Shown here one piece after another: positions 1-13,296 of a stretch of 64,000 nucleotides of DNA. The stretch lies in NCBI RefSeq assembly GCF_022024055.1, contig NZ_CP091788.1, positions 930,001-994,000 on the forward strand, given 5' to 3'. The notes under the pieces are model-generated. The model worked only from the letters and a program-made list of their open reading frames with translations. It had not been told where the DNA came from and ran no database searches. The position numbers were made by a program, and so were the translations under genes. The DNA comes from Prevotella sp. E2-28 (lineage in GTDB: Bacteria > Bacteroidota > Bacteroidia > Bacteroidales > Bacteroidaceae). Positions within the stretch are counted from its first letter, which is position 1. Each line of letters opens with the position of its first letter.

Positions 1-1327
1 GCATGTCCCAAGAAGAGTTCACGTCGCCGCTCCACATATTTGAACCATAGTGCTGCTGACCGGCATACGAAGAGCGGGTCATGATGAAGACGCGCTTCTG
101 GCCGTAGTCCTTACGCTGACTCTGATAGATGCCGCGAACGGTTTCCAAGGGGAAGGCATTACGCTGTGAGCGCCAGGTGCCACCATATACCTTATGTGCA
201 TAGTCGCTCTCTTTTGGATTGAAGAAGTCGGGGTCGGTAGAGTCCATCCACCAGGCATCGGTGCCGTAGTCGTAGAGGGTCTTCAGGTATTTCCAATAGA
301 TAGCGCGAGCCTCTGGATGAAAGGCATCATAGACCTTTACGCCTGAAGGATACTTCATGACAGGAGGCCACACATGCGAGATACCGCTCTGAGGCCAGGT
401 CTCGAAAGGCATGAGCAGGCCCTTTGCATCGAGTTCACGGAACTGCTGGGTCATAGGTCCGAAGCTGGCCCAGATAGAAATCATGAAGTGGGCGTGCTTA
501 TTGTGTACGTTCTGAATCATCTGCTTGCCATTAGAAAAGTCCTCAGCGAGGAAGTCCATAGCATTCCACAGATAGTTAGAGCCCCAGTACTGCCAGTCCT
601 GAATGATACCGTCGAGGGGTACGTTGAGCGCACGATACTGGTCAACAATAGACTCGGTCTCCTTGGCACTCTTATAACGCTCCTTTGACTGCCAGAAGCC
701 GTAAGTCCACAGGGGGAACATGGGCACGTCGCCAGAGAGGTAACGCATCTGGGCAATGACGCCGTCGGCACTTCCGCCGTACATAAAATAATAGTCCACG
801 CCATCGCCAACCTCAGCATCGAAGGTCATACCCTCGGCATTATCCTCGAAGAGGGTAGGCGAGTAGTTCTCCCAATAGATACCATAGCCCTTGATGCTCT
901 GAAGCACGTTCTGGAAGTCCTCGAGGTTCGACTGCTCCATGCGCTTCTTCTCGCCGCGACGATTCATCTTTCCGTTCTGGATGGTACCCAGTCCGTAGAT
1001 GGCCTCGTCTTTATCAAGGGTGAAGGTTTGGCGTGCTTCCTTCACGTCACACTCTTTCTCCTTGAGCAGCACCTTTCCTTTTGCGGTGAGGAAAGTCAGG
1101 TTGCCCTTAGCATCCTGCTTCACGATTAGCTCGCTGCTTGAGGTTGCATTACCTTTCTTGGTTACTTTTACAGTTGATGGAGGGGCTGTCACCACGAGAC
1201 TCTTGGTGGCTTGTCCCTTCACTACGTGTACGATACTGGGCGTGACAAACTCAAGTTTCACGTCCTGCTGCGCATAAGCCTGCGTCAGTGAAGTGGCCAT
1301 GATGGCCAGTGAAAGTAATTTCTTCAT
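1..1327 (-). CDS. GH31 alpha-xylosidase-type glycoside hydrolase (3' end outside window)
   Basis: Family 31 retaining alpha-glycosidase, probably releasing alpha-linked xylose from xylan side chains. About 442 residues are visible; the C-terminal part lies beyond position 1. The start MKKLLSLAIMATSLTQAYAQ is a signal peptide, so the enzyme is exported. The nucleophile motif WWMDSTDPD puts the catalytic Asp near residue 362, and WSGDVNSSWD puts the acid/base Asp near residue 435, both in the form found in Bacteroidota GH31 alpha-xylosidases. It lies 17 bp downstream of the esterase gene and is probably the last visible gene of the GH43-GH95-esterase-GH31 operon. Alpha-glucosidase or another GH31 specificity cannot be excluded from sequence alone. 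Confidence 0.9.
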   Translation of the reverse strand, partial: MKKLLSLAIMATSLTQAYAQQDVKLEFVTPSIVHVVKGQATKSLVVTAPPSTVKVTKKGNATSSSELIVKQDAKGNLTFLTAKGKVLLKEKECDVKEARQTFTLDKDEAIYGLGTIQNGKMNRRGEKKRMEQSNLEDFQNVLQSIKGYGIYWENYSPTLFEDNAEGMTFDAEVGDGVDYYFMYGGSADGVIAQMRYLSGDVPMFPLWTYGFWQSKERYKSAKETESIVDQYRALNVPLDGIIQDWQYWGSNYLWNAMDFLAEDFSNGKQMIQNVHNKHAHFMISIWASFGPMTQQFRELDAKGLLMPFETWPQSGISHVWPPVMKYPSGVKVYDAFHPEARAIYWKYLKTLYDYGTDAWWMDSTDPDFFNPKESDYAHKVYGGTWRSQRNAFPLETVRGIYQSQRKDYGQKRVFIMTRSSYAGQQHYGSNMWSGDVNSSWDM

Positions 1328-1344
1328 GTTGGTTTTAGTTAGTG

Positions 1345-2712
1345 TTATTTTGAAAAAAACTTCTTGTTGTTGCGGATATAGATGTCACCAGAGCGTGGGG
1401 ATGTAGTGCTTCTGATGCCTGCAAGAGTATAGAGATTGCCACAGGGCTTTTTAGGTGTGACTGAGTTCTGAATACTGGTCAGTTCCTCGTCACTTGCCGT
1501 ATGGATAGTGATGTCAGAGATGGTGATGGCATCGGTATTTGCCTCACGTATGATGAGAAATTTGTACTCACCCCAGCCATCCTCAACTTTAAAGAAAAGG
1601 TTGGCCTCGCCATTGGCTGCAATGGTGTCGTTCAGAACGAAGTTCTTTTTGTCTGTCAACTTCTGTATCTTTACGATAATCTTCTTGGCAGCATCACCTT
1701 CGGCCTTGAAATGCAGTTTGTAGTTGCCATTATTGAATTGAAGGGTGCGATAGACATTCTGCTTGTCGCTGGTGTTAGGTACTTCACCGAACTTAAGCAA
1801 GGTGAGGCTGCTGTTCATTGTCCAACCATGAGCTCTGGGGCTATAACCTTCGGCTTCGATACGTGGTGCCCATTTCAGTGTGGTGTCACAAGGCGTGTTG
1901 AGGGTGTACTGCTTGAAGAAGTTCCACATGGTCAATGCGGAGTTTCCGTCTTCCGTCTTATTGGTGCCAGGTTCATGTCCCATACCATCTATTTCGTAGT
2001 AGATATAGGGGAAGCTTCCCTCGCCAGCTTCGTAGATGCTCTTTCTGTACTTGCCGCTCACAGTGGTTTTGGTGGGTACAGGATTAGCGCCAAGGCGAGC
2101 CACCATCTCGTCAACGATAGTGGGCATGAGCGAGTATTTCACAAAATCATCGGACTTGCCGTGGATATGCAGGAAAGGCACGGGGCGCCAGCCTGCATGG
2201 TGGAGGTGGAACTCGTTGAGTTGGAAACCGCTGATAGAGGCAAAGGCAGCAAACACATCGCTACAGGCATTTGTCATGGCGTAGGTCATCATGCCACCAT
2301 TAGAGAATCCACAGCAGTAGATGCGCTTGCGGTCTATATTGTAGCTCTTGGCTACATCCTCAATCACTGCCATGAGGAACTTCGCGTCATCATTGAATTC
2401 GCCCGATGCATCCCAACCAGGAACGGTGCCGCCAAAGACGGGGAAGTAGATGTCCTTGCCCTGGGGATAGGCCACAATACAGCCAGCCTGATCGGCTACG
2501 TCAGTACCAAAGGGACTCTTGTCAGTACTATGACCAGCGGCTCCATGCAGCGACAATACAAGGGGACAGTCGTCGCTGACATTATTAGGAACGTAAAGCT
2601 GGTACTTACGCGTCTCACCGTTAATGGTGATGTTGACATTCTTGTCAACTTTTGCGGCTTGTAGCATCATGGTACTGCATACAGCTGCCAGTATAATCGA
2701 AAATTTTTTCAT
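1345..2712 (-). CDS. Secreted CE1/PHB-depolymerase-like esterase with sorting tail
   Basis: Alpha/beta-hydrolase of the LpqC/CE1 feruloyl or acetyl-xylan esterase group, 455 residues. Signal peptide at residues 1-20. The nucleophile elbow GFSNGG carries Ser137; HIHGKSDDF and GMGHEPG hold the likely catalytic Asp and His. A beta-rich domain of about 130 residues follows the catalytic domain, and the C-terminus (LYTLAGIRS...GDIYIRNNKK) is a degenerate version of the sorting tail seen on several neighbours. It lies 5 bp from the GH95 gene in the same operon. Likely role: removing ester-linked ferulate or acetate from xylan. The exact acyl group is inference. Confidence 0.82.
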   Translation of the reverse strand: MKKFSIILAAVCSTMMLQAAKVDKNVNITINGETRKYQLYVPNNVSDDCPLVLSLHGAAGHSTDKSPFGTDVADQAGCIVAYPQGKDIYFPVFGGTVPGWDASGEFNDDAKFLMAVIEDVAKSYNIDRKRIYCCGFSNGGMMTYAMTNACSDVFAAFASISGFQLNEFHLHHAGWRPVPFLHIHGKSDDFVKYSLMPTIVDEMVARLGANPVPTKTTVSGKYRKSIYEAGEGSFPYIYYEIDGMGHEPGTNKTEDGNSALTMWNFFKQYTLNTPCDTTLKWAPRIEAEGYSPRAHGWTMNSSLTLLKFGEVPNTSDKQNVYRTLQFNNGNYKLHFKAEGDAAKKIIVKIQKLTDKKNFVLNDTIAANGEANLFFKVEDGWGEYKFLIIREANTDAITISDITIHTASDEELTSIQNSVTPKKPCGNLYTLAGIRSTTSPRSGDIYIRNNKKFFSK

Positions 2713-2717
2713 TGTGA

Positions 2718-5315
2718 TTAGTGTTTGATAATTTTCTTTCCGTTGATAATATTGAGGCCCTTTTGGGGAGCTGTAAGTTGCTGGCCGTTTAGATTATGGA
2801 GTTTATGGGTCTCATTGGACAAATGGGCATGATGAATGCCAGTCTCTATATACCCTTTCTGAGAGATTTTGTATTCACCACCAGCAACGGTCTGAAGGTC
2901 GTACTCATAGACCTTCTTTACTGATAGCGAGGGTTTCGTAGAAAGTGACTTCGAGAGTAGGGGCTCCTTGATGTCAGCAGGGGCAAAGAGCGGGTTGGGA
3001 CAATCGCCCTCAGCAGGTGTTAATCCCTCGCCCTCCAGTTCTACGTAAGAACGCAGACGGGCTATGCCGCCAATGGCAGAACGGATGGTTGCAAAGGTCA
3101 GTTTGCTATCGTTCCACTGCATATCCACCTCAAAGGCACCTCTGGATTTCAGTCCGCTGACGCTGCCTTGTGTCCATGCAGAGGGAAGGGCAGGGAGCAG
3201 TTGGATGGCACCATCGTGACTCTGCAACAGCATCTCGGCAATGCCTGCCGTTGCACCAAAGTTTCCATCAATCTGGAAAGGCGGATGCGCATCGAAGAGG
3301 TTAGGATAAGTGCGCCCATTGGGATATTGTGCCGTAGCATCATCAGAAGGTAAAAGCTTCAGCATGTTCTTCAGGATGGTGAGTGCATGGGTACCATCGA
3401 GCATACGTGCCCAGAAACAAATCTTCCAACCCAAGCTCCATCCTGTAGCAGCATCGCCACGATCATTCAGCGTCTGCTTTGCAGCAGCAAACAGTTCGTT
3501 GTGATGATAAGGTGAAATCTGATTCGAGGGGTACAGACCATAGAGGTGAGAGATATGACGGTGCTGCATCTCGCTGCCATCAGCATCAACAAGCCACTCC
3601 TGCAACTGCTTCCTACTGCCTATCTGCATAGGCGGAAGTTGTTCGAGAGTAGAGGTAAGACGGCTGATGTATGAGTCGTCCTCACCCAGAATCTGTGCGG
3701 CTTTCAGGGTGTTTGAAAGGGCATCGAACACAATTTGATTATCCATTGTGCAACCGGCGGTGATAGGTGTGGATTTGCCTGCAGGACCCTGTTCCGGACT
3801 TACCGATGGTACCACGACGAGCCAGTTGTTGTATTTGGGATGGGGTTGCATGTAATCCATGTAGAAGTCGGCCGTACCCTTGATAACGGGATACCACTCA
3901 CGCAGAAAGTCCTTGTCGCCCGTATAGAGATAATGTTGCCACAGATGGGTTGCCAACCAAGCACCACCATTAGGATACATTCCCCAGAAAGCACCGTCAA
4001 CGGGACCTGCTATGCGCCATAGGTCAGTGTTATGATGTGCCATCCATCCGTTGCATCCGTACATCTTCTTGGCTGTGATAGCACCCGTCTCGCTCAGTTC
4101 GCGAATCATGCGGAAGAAAGGCTCGTTGGTCTCAGTAAGGTTGCACACCTCTGAAGGCCAGTAGTTCATCTCAGCATTGATATTGATGGTGTATTTTGAA
4201 TCCCAGGGCGCATCCTGTTTATCGTTCCAAAGACCCTGCAGGTTAGCGGGCTGACTGCCAGGCTGACTAGAGGATATGAGCAGGTAGCGACCATAGTTGA
4301 ATAGCAGTGAAATCATACCCCAGTCTTTACTGCCCGTGAACCTGTCAAGTCGCTTCTCAGTGGTCAGTTTGCAGTTGTCGGTTGACGGGAGGGTCAGTTT
4401 GACGCGATTATACTGCTTCTGATAAGCCTCTACATGGCGACTCAGCAGTTCATTGTAATTGTACTTCAGGGCGTTGTTCAGATAAGAGAGGGTCTTGTTG
4501 GCGGCTTTGCCACTGACATTCTTGTAGTTCACGTAGTTTGTCGCTGCCGTGATATAGACGGTAGCCTTCGTGTAGTTATTCACATACACAGAACCTGTGG
4601 AATTATAGGTTACTTCACCATCGCACTCTACGTGATATCTGAGCTTCGCCTCCAGTTTGGCTGCTACGCCCTCATGGGCAACACCCTTGATGGTAGCCGT
4701 TACGTTGGTGCTAGACTTAGAGTAGGTGTTTGAAAAGGGAGATGAATGTATGATGGAGAAGTTGTTGAGCGTGTCGCACTCAATATGCACCACAATGACG
4801 CTATCGGTCATCGATGCGAATGCAGTCCTGCGGAAGTGGTGACCCTCGTAGTCGAAGTTCACCGTTGATACAGCTCGCTGCAGGTCCAGTTCGCGCTCGT
4901 AATTCTCAACGTTGGCGGCCTTGATGCCCTTATACACCATTTTCAGACTGCCTAGCGACAGGTATTTCATGCCGTGAGGACCTTTCACAAATTGTTGGTT
5001 AATGAGACTTTCGGCATCACTTTCCTTACCATTGAAAATCAATTGACGTACCTGATCCAGATAGTTGAGCGACGTCGTGCTGTTATTATTGTGGGGTCCA
5101 CCGCTCCAGAATGTGTCTTCGTTGAGTTGTAATTCGTCAGTAGCAATGCCGCCATAGACCATTCCGCCTAGAAATCCGTTGCCAATGGGTAGTGCTTCCA
5201 GCCATATCTTAGCAGGCTTATTGTCCCAAAGACGGTTGGTGTTGTCGCTGTCCTGAGCTGTCATGGTGCTGCCTAGTCCAAGCAGCGAAAGAAGGAAAAG
5301 GGTGATTTTCTTCAT
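2718..5315 (-). CDS. GH95 alpha-L-fucosidase / alpha-L-galactosidase (tailed paralog)
   Basis: Inverting family-95 glycosidase, 865 residues. Family signatures are visible: [18 protein letters not shown] near the N-terminus, [31 protein letters not shown] mid-protein, and [16 protein letters not shown]. The signal peptide ends near TAQ. The C-terminus (LHNLNGQQL...[12 protein letters not shown]) matches the sorting tail of other secreted proteins in this window, which suggests surface display or secretion. In a xylan cluster the substrate could be terminal L-galactose, known in complex maize xylan, or L-fucose. A second GH95 at 30165-32675 shares the core but lacks this tail. Confidence 0.92.
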   Translation of the reverse strand: MKKITLFLLSLLGLGSTMTAQDSDNTNRLWDNKPAKIWLEALPIGNGFLGGMVYGGIATDELQLNEDTFWSGGPHNNNSTTSLNYLDQVRQLIFNGKESDAESLINQQFVKGPHGMKYLSLGSLKMVYKGIKAANVENYERELDLQRAVSTVNFDYEGHHFRRTAFASMTDSVIVVHIECDTLNNFSIIHSSPFSNTYSKSSTNVTATIKGVAHEGVAAKLEAKLRYHVECDGEVTYNSTGSVYVNNYTKATVYITAATNYVNYKNVSGKAANKTLSYLNNALKYNYNELLSRHVEAYQKQYNRVKLTLPSTDNCKLTTEKRLDRFTGSKDWGMISLLFNYGRYLLISSSQPGSQPANLQGLWNDKQDAPWDSKYTININAEMNYWPSEVCNLTETNEPFFRMIRELSETGAITAKKMYGCNGWMAHHNTDLWRIAGPVDGAFWGMYPNGGAWLATHLWQHYLYTGDKDFLREWYPVIKGTADFYMDYMQPHPKYNNWLVVVPSVSPEQGPAGKSTPITAGCTMDNQIVFDALSNTLKAAQILGEDDSYISRLTSTLEQLPPMQIGSRKQLQEWLVDADGSEMQHRHISHLYGLYPSNQISPYHHNELFAAAKQTLNDRGDAATGWSLGWKICFWARMLDGTHALTILKNMLKLLPSDDATAQYPNGRTYPNLFDAHPPFQIDGNFGATAGIAEMLLQSHDGAIQLLPALPSAWTQGSVSGLKSRGAFEVDMQWNDSKLTFATIRSAIGGIARLRSYVELEGEGLTPAEGDCPNPLFAPADIKEPLLSKSLSTKPSLSVKKVYEYDLQTVAGGEYKISQKGYIETGIHHAHLSNETHKLHNLNGQQLTAPQKGLNIINGKKIIKH

Positions 5316-5328
5316 TATAGTGATAGGT

Positions 5329-6840
5329 TTATTTGATGATTTTCTTGCCGTTTATAATCTTCACTGCATGTTTGCTGTTATTGGACTTACGGCCTTGAAG
5401 GTCGTAGGTGGTTTGAGATTTTAGGCTTGTGGTACGAGGTTTGATACTTGAAGGCTCCTCAAAGAACTGCCACTTGTCGAAGTCGAAAGTCTGTACATCA
5501 GTACCCTTGATGATAAAATAGATATAAAGCTGCACCCCCTTAACGGTAGTTGATAGGTCGCAAGTCACTTCCTGCCATTCGCCGTTGGTTGATGCAATCG
5601 TAATGCTGCCTACGGTCTTAGAGCCGCTCTTGGTTCCAGTTCGTATTTCAAGGGTCGTAGCTTCTGTAGAGCGGACAAGGGCTTTAAACGACTTGGCACC
5701 TGTTTCTCCAAAATCTATATTACGCACTCTGATATTACCACTTTTCTTGGTATTAGTCACGTAACATCCATTATAATCTCCTTCACAGCGCACGCCAGAG
5801 CATTTATTGATGGTTTCTGCCTCCTGTAATTCAAAGGGATTGACGGCTAGTATGGGTTCTACACCAGTGGTGGTGAATTTAATGCTGGGAATGGTGCCGT
5901 CCTCGTTAGGGGTGAACTCCTCAACACAGGTGGAGCGCTTATAGCCGCCACCGCCAGTAAGTTTGCCGTTGTGGTAGAACATGTAATGATGTTCCTTGAA
6001 CTCTACGCTGCCACCATGAATGGTAAAACTGTTATCGGCCTGTCCCAGTACCTTGCCTTGATACGTCCAAGGACCAGTCACCTTATCGGCAGTAGAGTAG
6101 GCCCAGTGCTCAGGCACACCACCTGCGGCATACTCCAGATAATATTTCCCATTGCGCTTGTATATCCAAGAGGCCTCCTCGAAATTGGTTTTGGGCGTGC
6201 CGTCGTCATTATAGCCTTTATAGGGGCCAAAGGCGTCTTCGCTCTTCGTCTTTACCTCAATCTCATTACCTGTGAATGACGTCATATTCTTGTTTAGCTT
6301 TACATACCACAGCATGTTATTGCCATAGAAGAGGTAAGCCTGTCCGTTGTCGTCGATAAATACGGAGGGGTCAATCTTGAACCATCCTTTTACCAGTGGC
6401 TTCTTTATTTTATCAACATAGGGGCCTGCAGGATTGTCGGCCACAGCCACGCCAATACCTGGATAGGCCTCGCCCTTGATGGTAGCCGTGCAGTACCAAT
6501 ACCATTTGCCATTGCGTTCTATGCACTGACTGGCCCAGCAGTCGTTATCTTGCTTGGCCCATGAGGAGAAAGTCTTTGAGGTGATAGGCGTGCCGCGATA
6601 GGTCCAGTTTACCATATCCACGGTGCTATACAGCAACCAGTTCTTCATCGTGAAGTAGTTGTTTTCCGTCACGTCTTCATCATGGTCAACGAAGAGGTAC
6701 AACGTGTCGCCATGAACATAGGGTGCAGGATCAGGTGTGTAACGGTCGTAGATAATGGGGTTCTGAGCCCATGCACAGAGTACAGCCAGACTCGCTAAAC
6801 ATGTTAGTGTAAATTTGCCAAAGTGGTAGATACTTATCAT
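5329..6840 (-). CDS. GH43 arabinofuranosidase/xylosidase with C-terminal CBM6-like domain
   Basis: Five-bladed-propeller family-43 inverting glycosidase, 503 residues, exported by a signal peptide ending near CAWAQ. The three acidic catalytic residues are recognisable: Asp37 in YTPDPAPY (base), Asp157 in KIDPSVFID (pKa modulator) and Glu222 in FEEASWIY (acid). From about residue 337 ([13 protein letters not shown]) to DFDKWQF there is a CBM6-type beta-sandwich. The protein ends in TTYDLQGRK...INGKKIIK, the sorting tail. First gene of the operon GH43-GH95-esterase-GH31, with its own -7 box 30 bp upstream. Arabinofuranosidase is the likeliest activity in this context; beta-xylosidase is possible. 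Confidence 0.9.
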   Translation of the reverse strand: MISIYHFGKFTLTCLASLAVLCAWAQNPIIYDRYTPDPAPYVHGDTLYLFVDHDEDVTENNYFTMKNWLLYSTVDMVNWTYRGTPITSKTFSSWAKQDNDCWASQCIERNGKWYWYCTATIKGEAYPGIGVAVADNPAGPYVDKIKKPLVKGWFKIDPSVFIDDNGQAYLFYGNNMLWYVKLNKNMTSFTGNEIEVKTKSEDAFGPYKGYNDDGTPKTNFEEASWIYKRNGKYYLEYAAGGVPEHWAYSTADKVTGPWTYQGKVLGQADNSFTIHGGSVEFKEHHYMFYHNGKLTGGGGYKRSTCVEEFTPNEDGTIPSIKFTTTGVEPILAVNPFELQEAETINKCSGVRCEGDYNGCYVTNTKKSGNIRVRNIDFGETGAKSFKALVRSTEATTLEIRTGTKSGSKTVGSITIASTNGEWQEVTCDLSTTVKGVQLYIYFIIKGTDVQTFDFDKWQFFEEPSSIKPRTTSLKSQTTYDLQGRKSNNSKHAVKIINGKKIIK

Positions 6841-6869
6841 TTTGGTTTATGCTTTTAGTTATTTTGGTG

Positions 6870-6927
6870 GCAAAATTACAATAAATAAATGAAATATGTA
6901 TGCTTTTTTGTTTCAAATAGTTTGAAA
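6870..6927 (-). promoter_or_regulatory. Promoter of the GH43 operon with upstream palindrome
   Basis: On the minus strand TAATTTTGC (6878-6870) matches the -7 consensus and lies about 30 nt before the GH43 start. No good -33 TTG is seen at the usual distance, as expected for an activator-dependent promoter. A perfect palindrome TTTCAAA-TAG-TTTGAAA (6911-6927) lies about 35-50 bp upstream of the -7 box and could bind a regulator. Confidence 0.55.
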
Positions 6928-6930
6928 TAT

Positions 6931-6963
6931 GAAAAAACATGGCACGTAATCGCTACGCGCCAT
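6931..6963 (-). terminator. Minus-strand intrinsic terminator between GH2 and GH43 genes
   Basis: On the minus strand the arms at 6963-6954 and 6948-6939 form a 10-bp stem (one G-U pair) with a 5-nt loop, followed directly by G-TTTTTT-C (6938-6931). The plus-strand reading contains an A-C mismatch, so the hairpin is best suited to minus-strand RNA. It ends transcripts coming either from the GH2 operon or from the promoter at 7060-7093. Confidence 0.6.
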
Positions 6964-7054
6964 ATTTTATTCAAACCATAAATTACTATTATACTAACAT
7001 TACCAACTAAAAAACGTATGTCTCGTTGTCGTTTTTGTTTATACATAATTAATC
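6931..7054 (-). ncRNA. Candidate small RNA or attenuated leader in the xylan cluster
   Basis: A well-formed minus-strand promoter (-33 TTTG at 7093-7090, -7 TACCTTTGC at 7068-7060) is followed about 120 nt later by an intrinsic terminator (6963-6931), with no credible reading frame between them. This is the layout of a small RNA of roughly 120 nt or of an attenuated leader for the GH43 operon. Existence is inferred from signals only. Confidence 0.3.
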
Positions 7055-7059
7055 TGGGT

Positions 7060-7105
7060 GCAAAGGTATAAATAAAGAAACGTTTCCGACAAAGGGAAAC
7101 GTTTC
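7060..7105 (-). promoter_or_regulatory. Promoter embedded in a pair of GAAACGTTTC palindromes
   Basis: Minus-strand -7 box TACCTTTGC (7068-7060) with a -33 TTTG (7093-7090) and a 21-nt spacer. Two copies of the palindrome GAAACGTTTC (within 7077-7087 and 7095-7105) flank the -33 box, one lying in the spacer. Palindromes with a central CG are typical LacI-family operators, so this may be a repressor-controlled promoter. The same bases also form an 11-bp hairpin followed by TTTATTTAT, so it could instead terminate the GH2 operon. Confidence 0.55.
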
Positions 7106-7156
7106 ATGGATATGCGGAAATTTGTCAAATGTGTTTCTATAGCCTTTTTCTCCCCA

Positions 7157-12315
<5,159 letters not shown>

Positions 12316-12346
12316 TTCCAATTTTAGGTTTTGGTTATATTGGGGT

Positions 12347-12379
12347 ACAAAGGTACGAAAAATTGAGTGAAAAGCCAAA
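12347..12379 (-). promoter_or_regulatory. Promoter of the GH2-GH2 operon
   Basis: Minus-strand -7 box TACCTTTGT (12355-12347) with TTTGGC (12379-12374) as the -33 element and an 18-nt spacer. It lies about 32 nt before the chosen ATG at 12315 and fixes that start. Confidence 0.65.
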
Positions 12380-12436
12380 TGTTTTTTGAGCTTTTTCTAG
12401 GCAAATCAGTCTGTGGAATGAAAAAAACTCTTATTG

Positions 12437-12469
12437 TTTGGATATATACTGACTAATTAGTAGCTTTGC
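12437..12469 (+). promoter_or_regulatory. Intact promoter of the Fic pseudogene
   Basis: Plus-strand TTTG (12437-12440), 20-nt spacer, TAGCTTTGC (12461-12469): a near-ideal Bacteroidota promoter. The ATG at 12475 is only 6 nt past the box, so a transcript would be leaderless or nearly so. Confidence 0.6.
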
Positions 12470-12474
12470 AGGCG

Positions 12475-12791
12475 ATGTTTGAAAAAGAGATAGAGGAATA
12501 CGAAAGCGTCCGAAAGGAGTATCAGCAGAAAGTGGCTGAGAAAATGGGACGTGAACAGTGGATGGAATACAATGAGATTCTGTTCTCTGCGTATTCCTGT
12601 GCCATAGAAGGGAACTCTTTTACAGTAGATGATACGCGAATCCTGCGAGAGCAGGGCATGGCTACTACGAGTACCTGCATCCTTTCCGTGATGGTAATGG
12701 CAGAACAGGCCGATTGCTTTCAAATTTCATTCTTCTTCGCGCAGGTCATCCGTTGTTGACAATCTGTTCCTTACTTAATCATACAATGTAA
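12475..12791 (+). pseudogene. Fic-domain protein remnant with internal out-of-frame deletion
   Basis: The first part reads MFEKEIEEYESVRKEYQQKV... and contains SCAIEGNSFT, the (S/T)xxxE(G/N) inhibitory-helix motif of Fic proteins, followed by REQGM. At 12660 the frame changes and reads [19 protein letters not shown], the core Fic AMP-transferase motif HxFxDGNGRxxR, running to TAA at 12789-12791. In intact Fic proteins these parts are separated by roughly 100 residues, so an internal segment has been lost and the two ends joined out of frame. The gene cannot give a working enzyme, though its promoter looks intact. Confidence 0.85.
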
Positions 12792-12881
12792 GTGGCTTAA
12801 TCGCAACCTGCAAGTAGGCGCTTTTCTATCATCCTCACCACGAACCGTTTGAAACGTCGGTGTATAAAGGGTTTGATGGCT

Positions 12882-13191
12882 ATTGAGGATTCTTTCCACC
12901 CTACACTCATCCTCACCACACCCTCACCATCATCATCAAATAGTTTTTTCTACAGCATTACCAACTTGAATTACAAATAGGATTTCCAGACAGTCAATAA
13001 GAATTACAAATAAGGATTGCTGGCAGGATGATTAATGCAGAATGCCCGTCCGTTGGGCACGGACTCTCAGTCCGCTAACGACGGAATAAGAATCCGCTAA
13101 CGACGGACTATCATAAAAAAGGAATGAAGATGTAGTGAAGATGTAGTGAGGATGTGGTGAGGATGAGTGTAGGGTGGAAAGAATCCTCAAT
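12882..13191. repeat. 39-bp perfect inverted repeat with degenerate extensions
   Basis: 12882-12920 and 13153-13191 are exact reverse complements over 39 bp, separated by 232 bp; similarity continues inward with mismatches for about 8 bp. No transposase is encoded between the arms. Confidence 0.85.
13126..13169 (+). repeat. 11-bp tandem repeat (GARGATGTRGT)
   Basis: Four consecutive 11-bp units: GAAGATGTAGT (13126), GAAGATGTAGT (13137), GAGGATGTGGT (13148) and a degenerate GAGGATGAGTG (13159). The last units run into the right arm of the inverted repeat. Confidence 0.75.
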
Positions 13192-13296
13192 CTCTCAGAA
13201 GTCCTTTAAACACAGGCATTCTGAGTGATTGAGGTGAGGGTGGCCATTTTTTTCGTTACTGCCAACTGCTGTTCGTGGTGTGACCATTAGCGGATG

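Larger units (their letters stand above)
12792..13296. other. Gene-free repeat-rich region between Fic remnant and GH78
   Basis: About 500 bp without a credible gene. It holds a 39-bp perfect inverted repeat (12882-12920 and 13153-13191), 11-bp tandem repeats (13126-13169), a palindrome CGGACT-CTC-AGTCCG (13060-13074) and two copies of TCCGCTAACGACGGA with 22-bp spacing (13071-13085, 13093-13107). Read in matching orientation, both inverted-repeat arms encode similar peptides (VVRMSVGWKESSI), which suggests decayed gene fragments. Confidence 0.6.

Noticed and set aside
1501..2664. Long plus-strand open frame opposite the esterase gene
   Set aside because: It is antisense to a clear esterase with signal peptide and catalytic motifs, and its translation shows no family features. 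The same applies to the frames at 8324-9472, 10030-11463 and 35372-36544.
12316..12378. N-terminal extension of the GH2 protein to 12378
   Set aside because: The promoter -7 box lies inside it and the signal peptide begins at 12315.
12882..13191. Inverted repeat considered as the ends of an insertion sequence
   Set aside because: Only about 230 bp lie between the arms, with no transposase fragment; listed as a repeat of unknown origin.
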